Source: Acidobacteriota bacterium (GTDB taxonomy: Bacteria > Acidobacteriota > Blastocatellia > Pyrinomonadales > Pyrinomonadaceae). Taken from it: a stretch of DNA of 64,000 bases. Location: NCBI GenBank assembly GCA_003223025.1, contig QHXR01000018.1, forward strand, positions 19,389-83,388, in the 5' to 3' direction. Below, piece after piece: positions 8,803-17,097 of the stretch. A program made the position numbers and the translations under genes. A model generated the notes under the pieces. The model was not told where the DNA came from. It made no database searches and saw only the letters and a program-made list of their open reading frames with translations. Positions within the stretch are counted from its first letter, which is position 1, and each line of letters begins with the position of its first letter.

Positions 8803-9270
8803 CTAATAGAACATCGAAATGCAATCCTTTGCCCCATGCACCTGGCAGGACAAAGGAAGAACCGCTTTAGTAAATCTGTTGATGATATCTTCTGAAGTGG
8901 AAGCGATCTCATAGATCTTTTCGCCGTACGAGTAGAGGAGCACCCGAGAGCTCTCTTTCGAGCACCAGTAGAGAGATCCAACATTGCGATCTTTATAAAA
9001 CATCGGTCTTGGACTTCCGCATTTTTGCAGCGATCTCAAGCGAGCGTTCATCTCAACAGCAAGCTTTTTGGGATCGGAAATAAAATTTTCCCTAAGCCGT
9101 AGATCGGAGAATACGAATGCGTAATCAGCAACCATTGTGTAGTCGCGTTCATTGAGCAACGTAAATTCGCTTCCTAGCAATTGAGGCGTCGACGCTTCGA
9201 AACCTGCATCTTGACTGAACGCGATCACGCTGAGCAACAAGATCATGCTTGCAATTATTAGCCCTTTCAT
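8803..9270 (-). CDS. Secreted protein of unknown function
   Basis: About 155 residues. A Sec signal peptide (MKGLIIASMILLLSVIAFS, cleavage likely before QDAG) leads to a compact mature domain with four Cys (KCGSP, WCSK, SCQV, DCIS) that could form two disulfides in the periplasm. No family recognised. A strong ribosome site (AGGAGGTG) lies 9 bases before ATG 9270; a GTG at 9273 is directly before it and is less likely. Upstream of the rhomboid gene on the same strand. Function not assigned. Confidence 0.75.
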   Translation of the reverse strand: MKGLIIASMILLLSVIAFSQDAGFEASTPQLLGSEFTLLNERDYTMVADYAFVFSDLRLRENFISDPKKLAVEMNARLRSLQKCGSPRPMFYKDRNVGSLYWCSKESSRVLLYSYGEKIYEIASTSEDIINRFTKAVLPLSCQVHGAKDCISMFY

Positions 9271-9290
9271 CACGCAGCACCTCCTGAGTT

Positions 9291-10808
9291 TTAAGTCGCG
9301 ACGATGGGCTTGAGCCCCGTCACTTCTTCAAGCTCAGCCTCTTCGCGTTCCCATTCCTCATTTCTAAATGCACCTTCCCATTTCGTAATGACCACCGTCG
9401 CGAGACAATTTCCGATCACGTTGATCGCGGTCCGCGCCATGTCCATCAACTCATCGACACCGAGAATCAGGATCACACCTTCGACCGGCAGCGCGAACGA
9501 AGCAAGCGTTCCGAGCAAGATCACGAGCGATGCTCGCGGCACTCCGGCAACTCCCTTTGACGTCAGCATCAGCGTCAGAAGCATGACGATCTGCTGCGTC
9601 CACGACAGCTCGACGCCCGCCGCTTGTGCGACGAATATCGATGCGAGTGCGAGGTAGAGCGTCGTGCCGTCGAGATTAAAACTGTAGCCCGTCGGCAGAA
9701 CGAAACCCACAATGCGACGCGGGCAACCGAGTCGTGCCAGATTTTCCATCGCCTTGGGAAGTGCGGATTCGCTCGAAGTAGTCGCGAATGCGATCGACGC
9801 CGGCGTCTTCACTGCATTGAAAAAGTCGCGCAGCGGTACTTTGAAGATCAGCGCGATCGGCAGCAACACCAAAAGCGAGAACGCGATCAGGGCGCCGTAA
9901 AGCGTCAGCACAAGTTTTCCTAAATAGATCAGGACCCCGAGGCCTTGCTCGTTGTGACCGATCGTATACGCCATCGCCGCACCTACTCCGACAGGCGCAA
10001 ACTTCATCACATATTCCGTAAATCGAAACATGATGTCGGCGAGCGACTGACACCACGCGAGGACGGGTTTTGCTTTTGGTCCGATCGCCGTCGCCGCGAG
10101 AGCAAAGAGCACCGAGAAAATTACGATCTGGAGAACATCGCCTTCCGCCATCGCTTTTATGATCGACGTCGGCGAAAGATGAGCGATGATATCGCCGAAT
10201 GTTTGAGGCTTTGCCGGCGGGTCCGATGCTGTCAATCCTTTCGAAGCGGCTTCAGCAGCGGCAGCGGCTTTTTGCGCGGCGAGTAAGGCGAATTGATCTG
10301 CTTCGGCAGCAGCATTCGGATTCGTCGCGGATTGAGCACGAAGCTCGACGGCTTTCTTCGAAGCTTCATCGGCCTCTTTCGAATAAGACTGCGCACGCTG
10401 CGCGTAAGTAGCTTTATCGTCGCCCTTTGCAACACCGGCGAGCGAAACTCCATCACCCGGACGCGTGATGTTTACTGCGGCCAGTCCGATGATGAGCGCG
10501 AGCGTCGTGACGACCTCAAAATACAAAAGCGATTTTGCGCCGATGCGTCCGACCTGTTTTATATCTCCGGTGCCCGAGATCCCGACGACCAATGTCGCGA
10601 AGATCAGTGGCGCGATGATGGACTTGATCAAATTCAGAAATAGAGTCGAGAGCGAGCGCACGAATGCGAGGACGGTCTGCGTCTCCATCCCCAGAATGTG
10701 ATGATCGGGCGAAGCCTTGTCGAGCTGCCCGATGAGCCAGCCGGCAAAAATTCCGACGACGAGTCCGATCATGATCTTCCAGGTCAACGAGATCTTCGGT
10801 AGTTTCAT
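9291..10808 (-). CDS. Dicarboxylate/amino-acid:cation symporter (DAACS) with large insertion
   Basis: A 505-residue transporter of the GltP/DctA family, driving acidic amino acid or C4-dicarboxylate uptake with Na+ or H+. Family signatures: YFEVVTTLALIIGL, the Ser-rich re-entrant hairpin ATTSSESALPKAMENL, and the NLDGTTLY metal/substrate motif. Residues 129-203 are an extra Ala/Glu/Lys-rich, probably helical segment in the loop between the third and fourth transmembrane segments, where relatives have a much shorter loop; usual family length is about 420-440. ATG 10808 is chosen because the membrane-embedded N-terminus starts there; GTG/ATG starts further up would overlap the divergent gene. 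Substrate choice is not decidable. Confidence 0.9.
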   Translation of the reverse strand: MKLPKISLTWKIMIGLVVGIFAGWLIGQLDKASPDHHILGMETQTVLAFVRSLSTLFLNLIKSIIAPLIFATLVVGISGTGDIKQVGRIGAKSLLYFEVVTTLALIIGLAAVNITRPGDGVSLAGVAKGDDKATYAQRAQSYSKEADEASKKAVELRAQSATNPNAAAEADQFALLAAQKAAAAAEAASKGLTASDPPAKPQTFGDIIAHLSPTSIIKAMAEGDVLQIVIFSVLFALAATAIGPKAKPVLAWCQSLADIMFRFTEYVMKFAPVGVGAAMAYTIGHNEQGLGVLIYLGKLVLTLYGALIAFSLLVLLPIALIFKVPLRDFFNAVKTPASIAFATTSSESALPKAMENLARLGCPRRIVGFVLPTGYSFNLDGTTLYLALASIFVAQAAGVELSWTQQIVMLLTLMLTSKGVAGVPRASLVILLGTLASFALPVEGVILILGVDELMDMARTAINVIGNCLATVVITKWEGAFRNEEWEREEAELEEVTGLKPIVAT

Positions 10809-10903
10809 ATTTGTCTTAAGTACGTTGCTCAAGCGGGGATGCAGATTTTTTTGTGAGTTTAGCAAATAACCTGCAGTTTGGGTATGATTCTGTAAAAAGC
10901 ATT

Positions 10904-12172
10904 ATGAGAGTTCATTGTCGTCTTCTGCCGTCAATTTTTATTCTGATCGCGGGATTCGCGACAGCTTCGCTCGCTCAACAGAAGTACGTTGCCTTCGCGT
11001 CGGGCAGTCAGGTGCAACCGCCAAATGCGTCGGCGCGATGGATCGTCGTCGATGTTCAGGTTAACCCGCCCGCTATTCCGACGAACGCCGCGAATCTGGT
11101 GTTCCACGGACGAGGTGGAACGCCGTTTCCGGCAAATTCGGACACGCTGATTTGCGGACAAGGAATAGCGTGTTTTCATCCCGGGTTTCCGCCGGACTCG
11201 TCGTGGGTCGCTACGTTCGATATCGACGCGTCGGGATTAGCCTTCCTTCGGCGGAACGGATTCCGTATCGTAGTCACGACGCCGGGCTTTCCGGGTGGAG
11301 AAGTCGAGGGCGCCGTTCATCTGACAAACGGAACTTACAACGACTACGACGGCGATGGCCGCACGGATGTTCAGGTGTATCGAACTTCGAATAATACTTT
11401 CTATGCGCTGAAGAGCTCGAACGGTGAATTTATAGCGCGACAACTCGGACAGCCGGGTGATTCGGTTTCGCTGACCGTCGATTTTGATGGCGATGGCCGT
11501 TCGGATTTTTCGACCGCCCGTTACAACGCCGAAGTGCTCTGGCGGATCATTCCATCATTAACGAATGTGCTTCAAGAAACGCGCTGGGGATCATCGACGC
11601 TCGGCGATTTCTTCGCCGCCGCAGATTACGACGGCGACGGAAAGATGGACATCGCGGTCTTTCGCGCGGGCGTGTGGCATATCATCCGGAGCTTGGACGG
11701 AACTTACCGGCAGGATTATTGGGGAACCTCGGGCGACGCACCGGCGGCTGCGGATTTTGACCGCGACAATATCGCCGATCTGACGGTCGCTCGAAGCGAA
11801 GGTGGCCAGCGCGTTTGGTATACGCGTCTGAGCACGAGCGGTGCGATGAATGTTACGGCGTGGGGTTTGTCGAGCGACGCGTTCTTCACGGGCCGTTCCG
11901 ATTTCGACGGCGATGCGATCGCCGACCTCCTCGTGATCCGCAACGAAAGCGGCCAGCGTGTTTTTTACATTCGACGGAGTTCCGACGGAGCATTGCAAGT
12001 GATCCCGTGGGGACTCTCGAGCGATGTCGTGAAGCTCGGCGATTACGACGGAGACGGGAAGACGGATCCGGCCGTCACGCGGGCGGTAAACGGGCAGAGA
12101 ATTTTTTACATTCTGCAGAGCTCGAACGGACAGCCGAGATATGAGACGTTTGGATTGGCGGGGGATTTCTGA
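10904..12172 (+). CDS. Secreted CHRD-like domain plus FG-GAP/VCBS repeat protein
   Basis: About 422 residues with a signal peptide ending ATASLAQ. Residues 27-142 resemble a CHRD domain, ending in the typical GFPGGEVEGAVHL. Then six repeats about 48 residues apart carry calcium-loop motifs: DYDGDGRTD, DFDGDGRSD, DYDGDGKMD, DFDRDNIAD, DFDGDAIAD and DYDGDGKTD, each followed by a hydrophobic strand and Arg. This is the FG-GAP/integrin-like beta-propeller pattern and implies Ca2+-stabilised surface or extracellular binding. ATG 10904 is used since the signal peptide starts there. Ligand unknown. It is divergent from the symporter gene, 95 bases away. Confidence 0.82.
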   Translation: MRVHCRLLPSIFILIAGFATASLAQQKYVAFASGSQVQPPNASARWIVVDVQVNPPAIPTNAANLVFHGRGGTPFPANSDTLICGQGIACFHPGFPPDSSWVATFDIDASGLAFLRRNGFRIVVTTPGFPGGEVEGAVHLTNGTYNDYDGDGRTDVQVYRTSNNTFYALKSSNGEFIARQLGQPGDSVSLTVDFDGDGRSDFSTARYNAEVLWRIIPSLTNVLQETRWGSSTLGDFFAAADYDGDGKMDIAVFRAGVWHIIRSLDGTYRQDYWGTSGDAPAAADFDRDNIADLTVARSEGGQRVWYTRLSTSGAMNVTAWGLSSDAFFTGRSDFDGDAIADLLVIRNESGQRVFYIRRSSDGALQVIPWGLSSDVVKLGDYDGDGKTDPAVTRAVNGQRIFYILQSSNGQPRYETFGLAGDF

Positions 12173-12176
12173 GAAG

Positions 12177-12450
12177 TCTAGCGAGTCCATCGAAGCTGCG
12201 GGTCCGGTTCGGCAAAGGTTTTCAGCACCAAAGGTGCGGTTGCAATTTAGCCAGGGGCAACGCCCCTGGAATGATCGTTTGGAAATCGAGCACCAAAGGT
12301 GCGGCGTAATGCGCGATTACTCCGCCGCGTTGCGGCTTCCGTCGTAAATTCGCTTACCAGGGGCGTTGCCCCTGGCTATATTACGATCGCACCTTCGGTG
12401 CTAAAGTGCATTCGACGGACCCGACAGACCCGGAAGACTCGATAGACTAC
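12177..12450. repeat. Composite inverted-repeat element (CACCAAAGGTG / CCAGGGGC)
   Basis: The outer arms GTCTAGCGAGTC (12177) and GACTCGATAGAC (about 12437) face each other, with GGGTCC/GGACCC continuing the pairing. Inside are two copies of GAGCACCAAAGGTGCGG-like sequence, an inverted CGCACCTTCGGTGCT (12388), and two copies of the hairpin CCAGGGGCAACGCCCCTGG (12251 and a variant at 12357). Nearly the entire gap between the FG-GAP and GlcD genes is this element. Confidence 0.75.
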
Positions 12451-12455
12451 AAGGG

Positions 12456-13880
12456 ATGTTCGAATCAATTCATTTCAATTCAAAAGGCCGTGCGACGACG
12501 ACAGCGTCGAATCCTGCGGTGCTTGCAAAACTGCGCGGGATCGTCGGTGAGGAGAACGTCGTCATCGACCCGGAAAAAGTCGAGCCGTACGGCGCCGATG
12601 CCGTCAAAGAAAAGTTTCCGCCCGAAGCCGTCGTGTTTCCCGAATCGACCGCGCAAATGGTCGAGATATTGAAGCTTGCGAACGAACACCTCTTTCCCGT
12701 AACGGCCCGGGGCGGCGGAGTCGGATATACGGGCGGTGCGGTTCCGATCGACGGCGGCATCGTCATCGGCACCGATCGCATGAAGAAGATCATCGAGATA
12801 AACGCGGATGATCTTTACGTCATTTGTCAGCCGGGACTCACGACATTCGAATTGCAACAGGCGGTTGCAGCACAAGGTTTACTTTTCGCTCCAGATCCGG
12901 CGTCTTACAAAGATTCGTTCATCGGCGGGAACATCGCGGAGAACGCCGGCGGGATGCGCACGCCGAAGTATGGCGTGACGAAACATCACGTGCTCGGACT
13001 CGAAGTCGTGACTGCGATAGGTGAAGTCATTCGTACCGGCGGGAAGACGGTGAAGAACGTCGTCGGATTCGATCTCACCGGATTGATGTGCGGCTCTGAA
13101 GGAATGCTCGGTATCATCACCGAAGCAACGTTGAAGCTTCTGCCGATGCCCGAGGCGACTTCGACCGTGCGTGCGAATTTTCATTCGATGGAAGCCGCGT
13201 GCAAGGTGCTGACGAAATTTACGCCCGAAGGTTTGCTGCCGATGGCGATGGAAGTTCTGGATAAATATTGCGTCGCCGCGGTGGAAGAAAATTTCGCGTT
13301 TGGACTTTCGAAAGATGCCGAAGCGATATTGATAGTGGCGGTCGATGGATCGACGGAAGAAGTTGCGCGCAGCGCTCAGATGATCGAGCGGATCATTGGC
13401 GAGAACGGCGGCTTCGATATTCTGCGAGCCAAAACAAAAGAAGAAGAGGACAAGCTCTGGGACGTGCGTCGTGCGATCTCGCCGTCGCTGATGAAGTACG
13501 GAACGCTGAAGATCAACGAAGACGTCGTCGTCCCGAGATCAAAAGTTCCCGAGCTCGTCGCACGTATCGAACAGATCGGACGCAGGCACGACACATTCGT
13601 CGCGAACTTCGGCCACGCCGGCGATGGAAATATTCATGTCAATTTCGTCGTCGACCGTGACGACGCCGACGCCGTCGCACGTGCACGCCAATGCGTGTCG
13701 GAAACGTTCCAACTCTCGGTCGAGCTTGGCGGGACGATCTCCGGCGAGCACGGAATCGGCTACGTAAAAGCGCAGTACATGGATTACGCTATCGATCGTC
13801 CGACGCTTGAGATCATGAAGGGGATCAAAAAAGTTTTCGATCCGAATGGAATTTTGAATCCGGGGAAGATGTTTGTGTGA
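12456..13880 (+). CDS. glcD: FAD-linked oxidase, glycolate oxidase GlcD-like
   Basis: A 474-residue flavoprotein of the FAD_binding_4 / FAD-oxidase C family, which oxidises glycolate, D-lactate or related 2-hydroxy acids. The FAD domain has VTARGGGVGYTGGAVP, with PDPASYKDSFIGGNIAENAG and TGKTVKNVV-like (GGKTVKNVVGFDLTGL) as in GlcD. The C-terminal half carries FGHAGDGNIHVNFV and GTISGEHGIGYVK, with His residues that bind substrate or metal. GlcE and GlcF partners are not adjacent, so it may act alone as a D-2-hydroxyacid dehydrogenase. The start at 12456 gives normal family length. Confidence 0.88.
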   Translation: MFESIHFNSKGRATTTASNPAVLAKLRGIVGEENVVIDPEKVEPYGADAVKEKFPPEAVVFPESTAQMVEILKLANEHLFPVTARGGGVGYTGGAVPIDGGIVIGTDRMKKIIEINADDLYVICQPGLTTFELQQAVAAQGLLFAPDPASYKDSFIGGNIAENAGGMRTPKYGVTKHHVLGLEVVTAIGEVIRTGGKTVKNVVGFDLTGLMCGSEGMLGIITEATLKLLPMPEATSTVRANFHSMEAACKVLTKFTPEGLLPMAMEVLDKYCVAAVEENFAFGLSKDAEAILIVAVDGSTEEVARSAQMIERIIGENGGFDILRAKTKEEEDKLWDVRRAISPSLMKYGTLKINEDVVVPRSKVPELVARIEQIGRRHDTFVANFGHAGDGNIHVNFVVDRDDADAVARARQCVSETFQLSVELGGTISGEHGIGYVKAQYMDYAIDRPTLEIMKGIKKVFDPNGILNPGKMFV

Positions 13881-13898
13881 TAAACGCACGGTGGTAAC

Positions 13899-14099
13899 AT
13901 GGCACGTATGCAAGGAATTCGTTACGTAACAGATGAGCGAGGTGAGCGAGTGGCGGTGCAGATCGACCTTAAGAAACACGGCGAGATCTGGGAAGATTTC
14001 TTCGACATCCTCACTGCAAAGAGACGACGCAACGAGCCACGAGAATCTCTCGCTTCCGTTAAAGCAAAGCTCAAAAAGAACGGCAAGCTGAATGGCTGA
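13899..14099 (+). CDS. Probable type II antitoxin
   Basis: A 66-residue protein just before a RelE-like reading frame that it overlaps by 8 bases. RYVTDERGERVAVQIDLKKH (9-28) resembles the beta-strand start of antitoxins of the form ylvDe-G-k-taVvl, followed by a charged helical tail rich in Lys and Arg. It lies 18 bases after glcD. The second Met (13908) is an alternative start. The reading frame is intact although the partner toxin is not. Family name not assigned. Confidence 0.6.
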   Translation: MARMQGIRYVTDERGERVAVQIDLKKHGEIWEDFFDILTAKRRRNEPRESLASVKAKLKKNGKLNG

Positions 14100-14351
14100 T
14101 TACTCGATCAGTTTTGTCCGTTCTGCGCGCAAGGAGCTTGAGTCTCTACCTACTCAACTCATCCGGGAATACTCTCGAAGATCGAACTGCTGTCAAAGAA
14201 TCCCAGACCTACTGGTTGTAAAAAACTCAAAGGTGCTCATGACCTTTAGCGCATCCGCATCGGCGAGTACCGCGTAATATACTCGGTCGTCGATCGAGAC
14301 ATTCGAATCGAAATTATTACCGTCAGGCACCGCAGTCAGGCTTATGACTAA
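14092..14351 (+). pseudogene. Decayed RelE/ParE-family toxin
   Basis: The start reads MADYSISFVRSARKELESLP, a classic RelE-family N-terminus. The frame is then lost around 14164-14167. From 14166 a second frame continues the family sequence: GILSKIELLSKNPRPTGCKK, then LKGAHDL, a TAG stop at 14247-14249 where relatives have Trp (TGG), then RIRIGEYRVIYSVVDRDIRI and a natural stop at 14349-14351. One missing base and one nonsense change therefore disable the gene. The antitoxin upstream is intact. The 3' end overlaps the phosphatase start. Confidence 0.82.
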
Positions 14352-14844
14352 ACTTTCACTCAAGATCGTCGCGTGCATATTCATCTTATTTCACTGCGTG
14401 AATTCCGCGGCGGCGCAGAAGAAAACAATTATCCTCGTTCGTCACGCGGAGAAAGTTGACGCGAGTCAGGATCCCGGTCTCTCGGTGGAGGGAAAAGCGC
14501 GAGCGGAAACCCTGGCTAAGATCGTGAAGCGTTATAAACCCGGTGCGATATATTCGACTGATTTCAAGCGGACGCGCGATACGGTTGCGCCGATGGCCTC
14601 ACGTCGAAAACTGCAGATCCAAATCTACGATCCGAAAAAACCGGGCGAGCTTGTCGACACGATTATGAAGGGTAAGACGAAGCGATTTCTTATCGCCGGC
14701 CATAGCAATACGATCCCCGGTTTGGCGAATTTGCTTGGGAAAAAGGAATTGTTCAAGAATCTCGATGATTCGGAGTACGGGGCGATTTACATTGTCCGGA
14801 TAATAGACGGGAAGGTCCGGAAAACTGAGATCATTCCGTATTGA
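14344..14844 (+). CDS. Secreted histidine phosphatase family protein
   Basis: A 166-residue phosphatase of the histidine acid phosphatase/phosphoglycerate mutase clan, small like SixA. A signal peptide (to about SAAAQ, residue 25) puts it in the periplasm. The catalytic RHA motif is LVRHAEK (31-37, His34), with STDFKRTRDT (71-80) and the second His120 in IAGHSNT. It would form a phosphohistidine and hydrolyse small phosphoesters; substrate unknown. It overlaps the end of the dead toxin gene by 8 bases, so its ribosome site lies within the decayed gene. A hairpin at 14856 follows. Confidence 0.85.
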   Translation: MTKLSLKIVACIFILFHCVNSAAAQKKTIILVRHAEKVDASQDPGLSVEGKARAETLAKIVKRYKPGAIYSTDFKRTRDTVAPMASRRKLQIQIYDPKKPGELVDTIMKGKTKRFLIAGHSNTIPGLANLLGKKELFKNLDDSEYGAIYIVRIIDGKVRKTEIIPY

Positions 14845-14855
14845 GTCCGCTCTTG

Positions 14856-14941
14856 TTTCGTGTGTTTTCGTGTAGGTTCGTGGTTCCAGTCTTCCGTCGT
14901 TTAAGAACTGGAACCACGAACTCACACGAAAACACACGAAA
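14856..14941. repeat. Inverted repeat with GGTTCCAGT core
   Basis: Arms of about 39 bases (14856-14894 and 14902-14941) are nearly perfect complements: TTTCGTGTGTTTTCGTGT outermost and GTTCGTGGTTCCAGT innermost. A second copy lies at 19864-19952. It sits 11 bases after the phosphatase stop and 13 bases before the next gene, so it probably ends one transcript and crowds the other's leader. Confidence 0.8.
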
Positions 14942-14954
14942 TACGAAAAGAGAT

Positions 14955-15377
14955 ATGAAAAACGAAGAACAAGAAATTCTCGATGGCTCGCGAGAGTGGG
15001 CGGATGCGATGCTTTCAAACGACGTGAAGCGGATCGGGAGTTTCGTGACGGACGATTGGGTGATCGTCTCCGAGCGCGGAATCTCTACGAAGGAACATTT
15101 TCTTTCGTTCGTGGAATCGGGAATGCTTCGACACGAAAGTCTTGAGATCGTCGGGGAGCCTCGGGTGCGCATTTATGGCGACGCTGCTGTGGTGACCTCG
15201 CGCGTCAAGAGCAAGTCTTATTTCAACGGACAGTTACTGGACGACGACGATTTCAGTACTACTCAGCTCGTCAAGATCGAACGAAGATGGCTCTCGGTAT
15301 TGACGCATGTCACGGCGGCGAACAAAGAATTCCTCGAAATGATCGAAAAAAAGAAGGCTGGCCGCGAAACACGCTAA
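14955..15377 (+). CDS. NTF2-like (SnoaL/DUF4440) protein, copy 1
   Basis: A 140-residue cone-shaped alpha+beta fold of the NTF2-like superfamily, usually a small-molecule-binding or isomerase-like protein. TDDWVIVSERGIST and the C-terminal WLSVLTHVTA are typical. No signal peptide, so cytoplasmic. Its paralogue at 16687 is about half identical and keeps the same central block, and an AraC regulator lies between them. ATG 14955 is chosen because it begins right after the hairpin and matches the paralogue's start; reading further upstream would run through the repeat. Substrate unknown. Confidence 0.78.
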   Translation: MKNEEQEILDGSREWADAMLSNDVKRIGSFVTDDWVIVSERGISTKEHFLSFVESGMLRHESLEIVGEPRVRIYGDAAVVTSRVKSKSYFNGQLLDDDDFSTTQLVKIERRWLSVLTHVTAANKEFLEMIEKKKAGRETR

Positions 15378-15420
15378 AATACGCGAAATGAAGATTGGCG
15401 GGTAGATCTGCGCTGACTTG

Positions 15421-16230
15421 ATGCTGTATCAAACTTTCAAACCTTCGATACGCCTCGCACCATATGTCCGGTTCTTCTGGGCATTGGAAGCTGACGTCGC
15501 ACGCGGCGAGGAATTTGTTCATCGCTCGATGGCGGATGGTTGTGTTGAGATCGTGTTCCACTACCGGGCGTCGTTTGATGAAGTGGACGGTAACGGCAAT
15601 CGGACGTTTTCACCCATCTCAAGTATTCAGGCTCAGTCGACGGCGTTCCGTAGATTTTCGACGAACGAAAGTTTTGGTATCTTCGGTGCTTATTTGTATC
15701 CGTACGCGATCCCGCGACTGTTCGCATACCCGGCATCCGATTTCACAAACATTTCGCCGGACCTCGAATCCGTATTCGGAAGCGAAGGAAGATTGCTCGA
15801 AGAACAGATGATCTCCTCATTCGACAATGAAGCGCGGGTAGAAATTGTCACGCGATTTCTGGAGAACAAGTTGAGCATCTCGACACGCGAATTGCCCACG
15901 ATCTATCACGCGATCCATTCCATTCTCGATGCTGCGGGCGATATACGAGTCGTCGAGCTCGCAAGCGAACACGGTCTTTCGACGAGACAATTCGAGCGGA
16001 AATTCAAAGAGCTCGCCGGTCTGAATCCGAAACTATACTCCCGTATCGCGCGTTTCCAGGCGGCGACGCAGCACAAGTTCGCCGGCGTTCGCGATCTGAC
16101 CGAGATCGCTTACGCGTGCGGCTACTACGATCAATCGCACTTCATCAACGACTTCCGACAATTCTCCGGCTACACTCCGAAAGAGTATTTCTGGTCGACC
16201 GCCGAGGGCACGCAGTACATGGGCTCTTAG
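15421..16230 (+). CDS. AraC family transcriptional regulator
   Basis: About 269 residues. The N-terminal 150 residues (LAPYVRFFWALE, RSMADGCVEIVFHY) match the sensor domain often called DUF6597. The C-terminal part carries two helix-turn-helix units: RVVELASEHGLSTRQFERKF and LTEIAYACGYYDQSHFINDF, ending FSGYTPKEYF, the AraC family signature. It presumably controls neighbouring genes; the duplicated NTF2-like genes on either side and the VOC gene are obvious candidates, by inference. ATG 15421 is used; a TTG directly upstream is unlikely. Confidence 0.9.
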   Translation: MLYQTFKPSIRLAPYVRFFWALEADVARGEEFVHRSMADGCVEIVFHYRASFDEVDGNGNRTFSPISSIQAQSTAFRRFSTNESFGIFGAYLYPYAIPRLFAYPASDFTNISPDLESVFGSEGRLLEEQMISSFDNEARVEIVTRFLENKLSISTRELPTIYHAIHSILDAAGDIRVVELASEHGLSTRQFERKFKELAGLNPKLYSRIARFQAATQHKFAGVRDLTEIAYACGYYDQSHFINDFRQFSGYTPKEYFWSTAEGTQYMGS

Positions 16231-16602
16231 TTTCTAGTTTCGAGTTTCAAGTTTCTTGCTCGTGTGATTCGGTTTAGTTCGTAGTTCGTAGTTCGTAGTT
16301 CGTAGTTCGTAGTTTGTAGTTTGTAGTTCGTGGCGGACGGCGGATGCGACTGGAACGCAGGCGTCCCCGCCTGCAACATTGCCGCTTCGGCGATGTCAAA
16401 CGATTCTGATTCGACAGCATATAGGGCCGAAAAAGCGCTTAGCGACCTGAGAGTCGAGAACTTTGACGCCGCGGAAGCCACGGCGTTGCAGGCGGGGACG
16501 CCTGCGTTCCAGTCGCATCCGCCGTTTCCTACAACTGCAAATCACACGAAACCAGAAACTAGAAAGCAGAAACTAGAAACTAGAAACTAGAAACTAAAAA
16601 CT
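16229..16602. repeat. Composite repeat: 7-mer arrays around a CTGGAACGCAGGC palindrome
   Basis: TAGTTTCTAGTTTC at 16229 is answered by runs of AAACTAG ending at 16602, forming outer inverted arms built of tandem 7-mers. A second array, TTCGTAG repeated, covers about 16277-16330. Inside lies the palindrome 16333-16525: GGATGCGACTGGAACGCAGG with GCGTCCCCGCC at the left is mirrored at the right. A TTGCCGCTTCGG hairpin and the word TGATTCGA occupy the centre. This fills the 456-base gap before the second NTF2-like gene. The same palindrome family recurs at 30326, 35158, 37530 and 53111. Confidence 0.85.
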
Positions 16603-16686
16603 TGAGAGAGATGTCGCTTTTTTCCAATTAACTCGAAACGGAGCGGACTATTATTCGTGATGTCGCCGGTAAGTGGCGCATCAACT

Positions 16687-17097
16687 ATGGATAATTCAAC
16701 TATCAAACAAGAACTGATCGACGTCGGAGCTCAATGGGCGAAAGCTATGGTCGCGAACGATGCGGTCCGTATTGGAAGTTTTATGACTGACGATTGGGTG
16801 ATCGTTTCAGAGCGTGGAATTTCGACGAAAACGCAATTTCTTTCGTTCGTCGAATCAGGTGCGCTGACCCACAGCGCATTCGAGATGGCGGGCGATGCGC
16901 GGGTCGAGCAATATGGCGACACCGCAGTTATGACGATCCGCGTTGCGAACACCGCTCACTTTGGCGGACAGCAGTTTGACGCCGACGAATTGGCATCCGA
17001 TGTTTTCGTGAAACGCGACGGAAAATGGTTGTGCGTGCTGAGCCACATCACGGCTGTCGATAGAAATTTTATTAAGGAGCGGGAATGCAAAATATGA
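16687..17097 (+). CDS. NTF2-like (SnoaL/DUF4440) protein, copy 2
   Basis: About 136 residues, paralogue of the gene at 14955: both share IGSF-TDDWVIVSERGIST and FLSFVESG, with weaker similarity after. The DNA is also clearly similar in that block, which points to local duplication. No signal peptide. ATG 16687 aligns with the start of the first copy; GTG 16657 and ATG 16660 are possible. The last 13 bases overlap the VOC gene, whose ribosome site lies in this gene. Function unknown beyond the fold. Confidence 0.75.
   Translation: MDNSTIKQELIDVGAQWAKAMVANDAVRIGSFMTDDWVIVSERGISTKTQFLSFVESGALTHSAFEMAGDARVEQYGDTAVMTIRVANTAHFGGQQFDADELASDVFVKRDGKWLCVLSHITAVDRNFIKERECKI

Noticed and set aside
14247..14249. 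In-frame TAG as a recoded amino acid (pyrrolysine)
   Set aside because: The same gene also has a frameshift, relatives have Trp there, and TGG to TAG is a single base change; decay is the simpler reading.
16277..16330. Possible CRISPR-like array
   Set aside because: Units are 7 bases without spacers; these are simple tandem repeats. No cas genes occur anywhere in the window. The same applies to 42196-42404 and 56430-56466.
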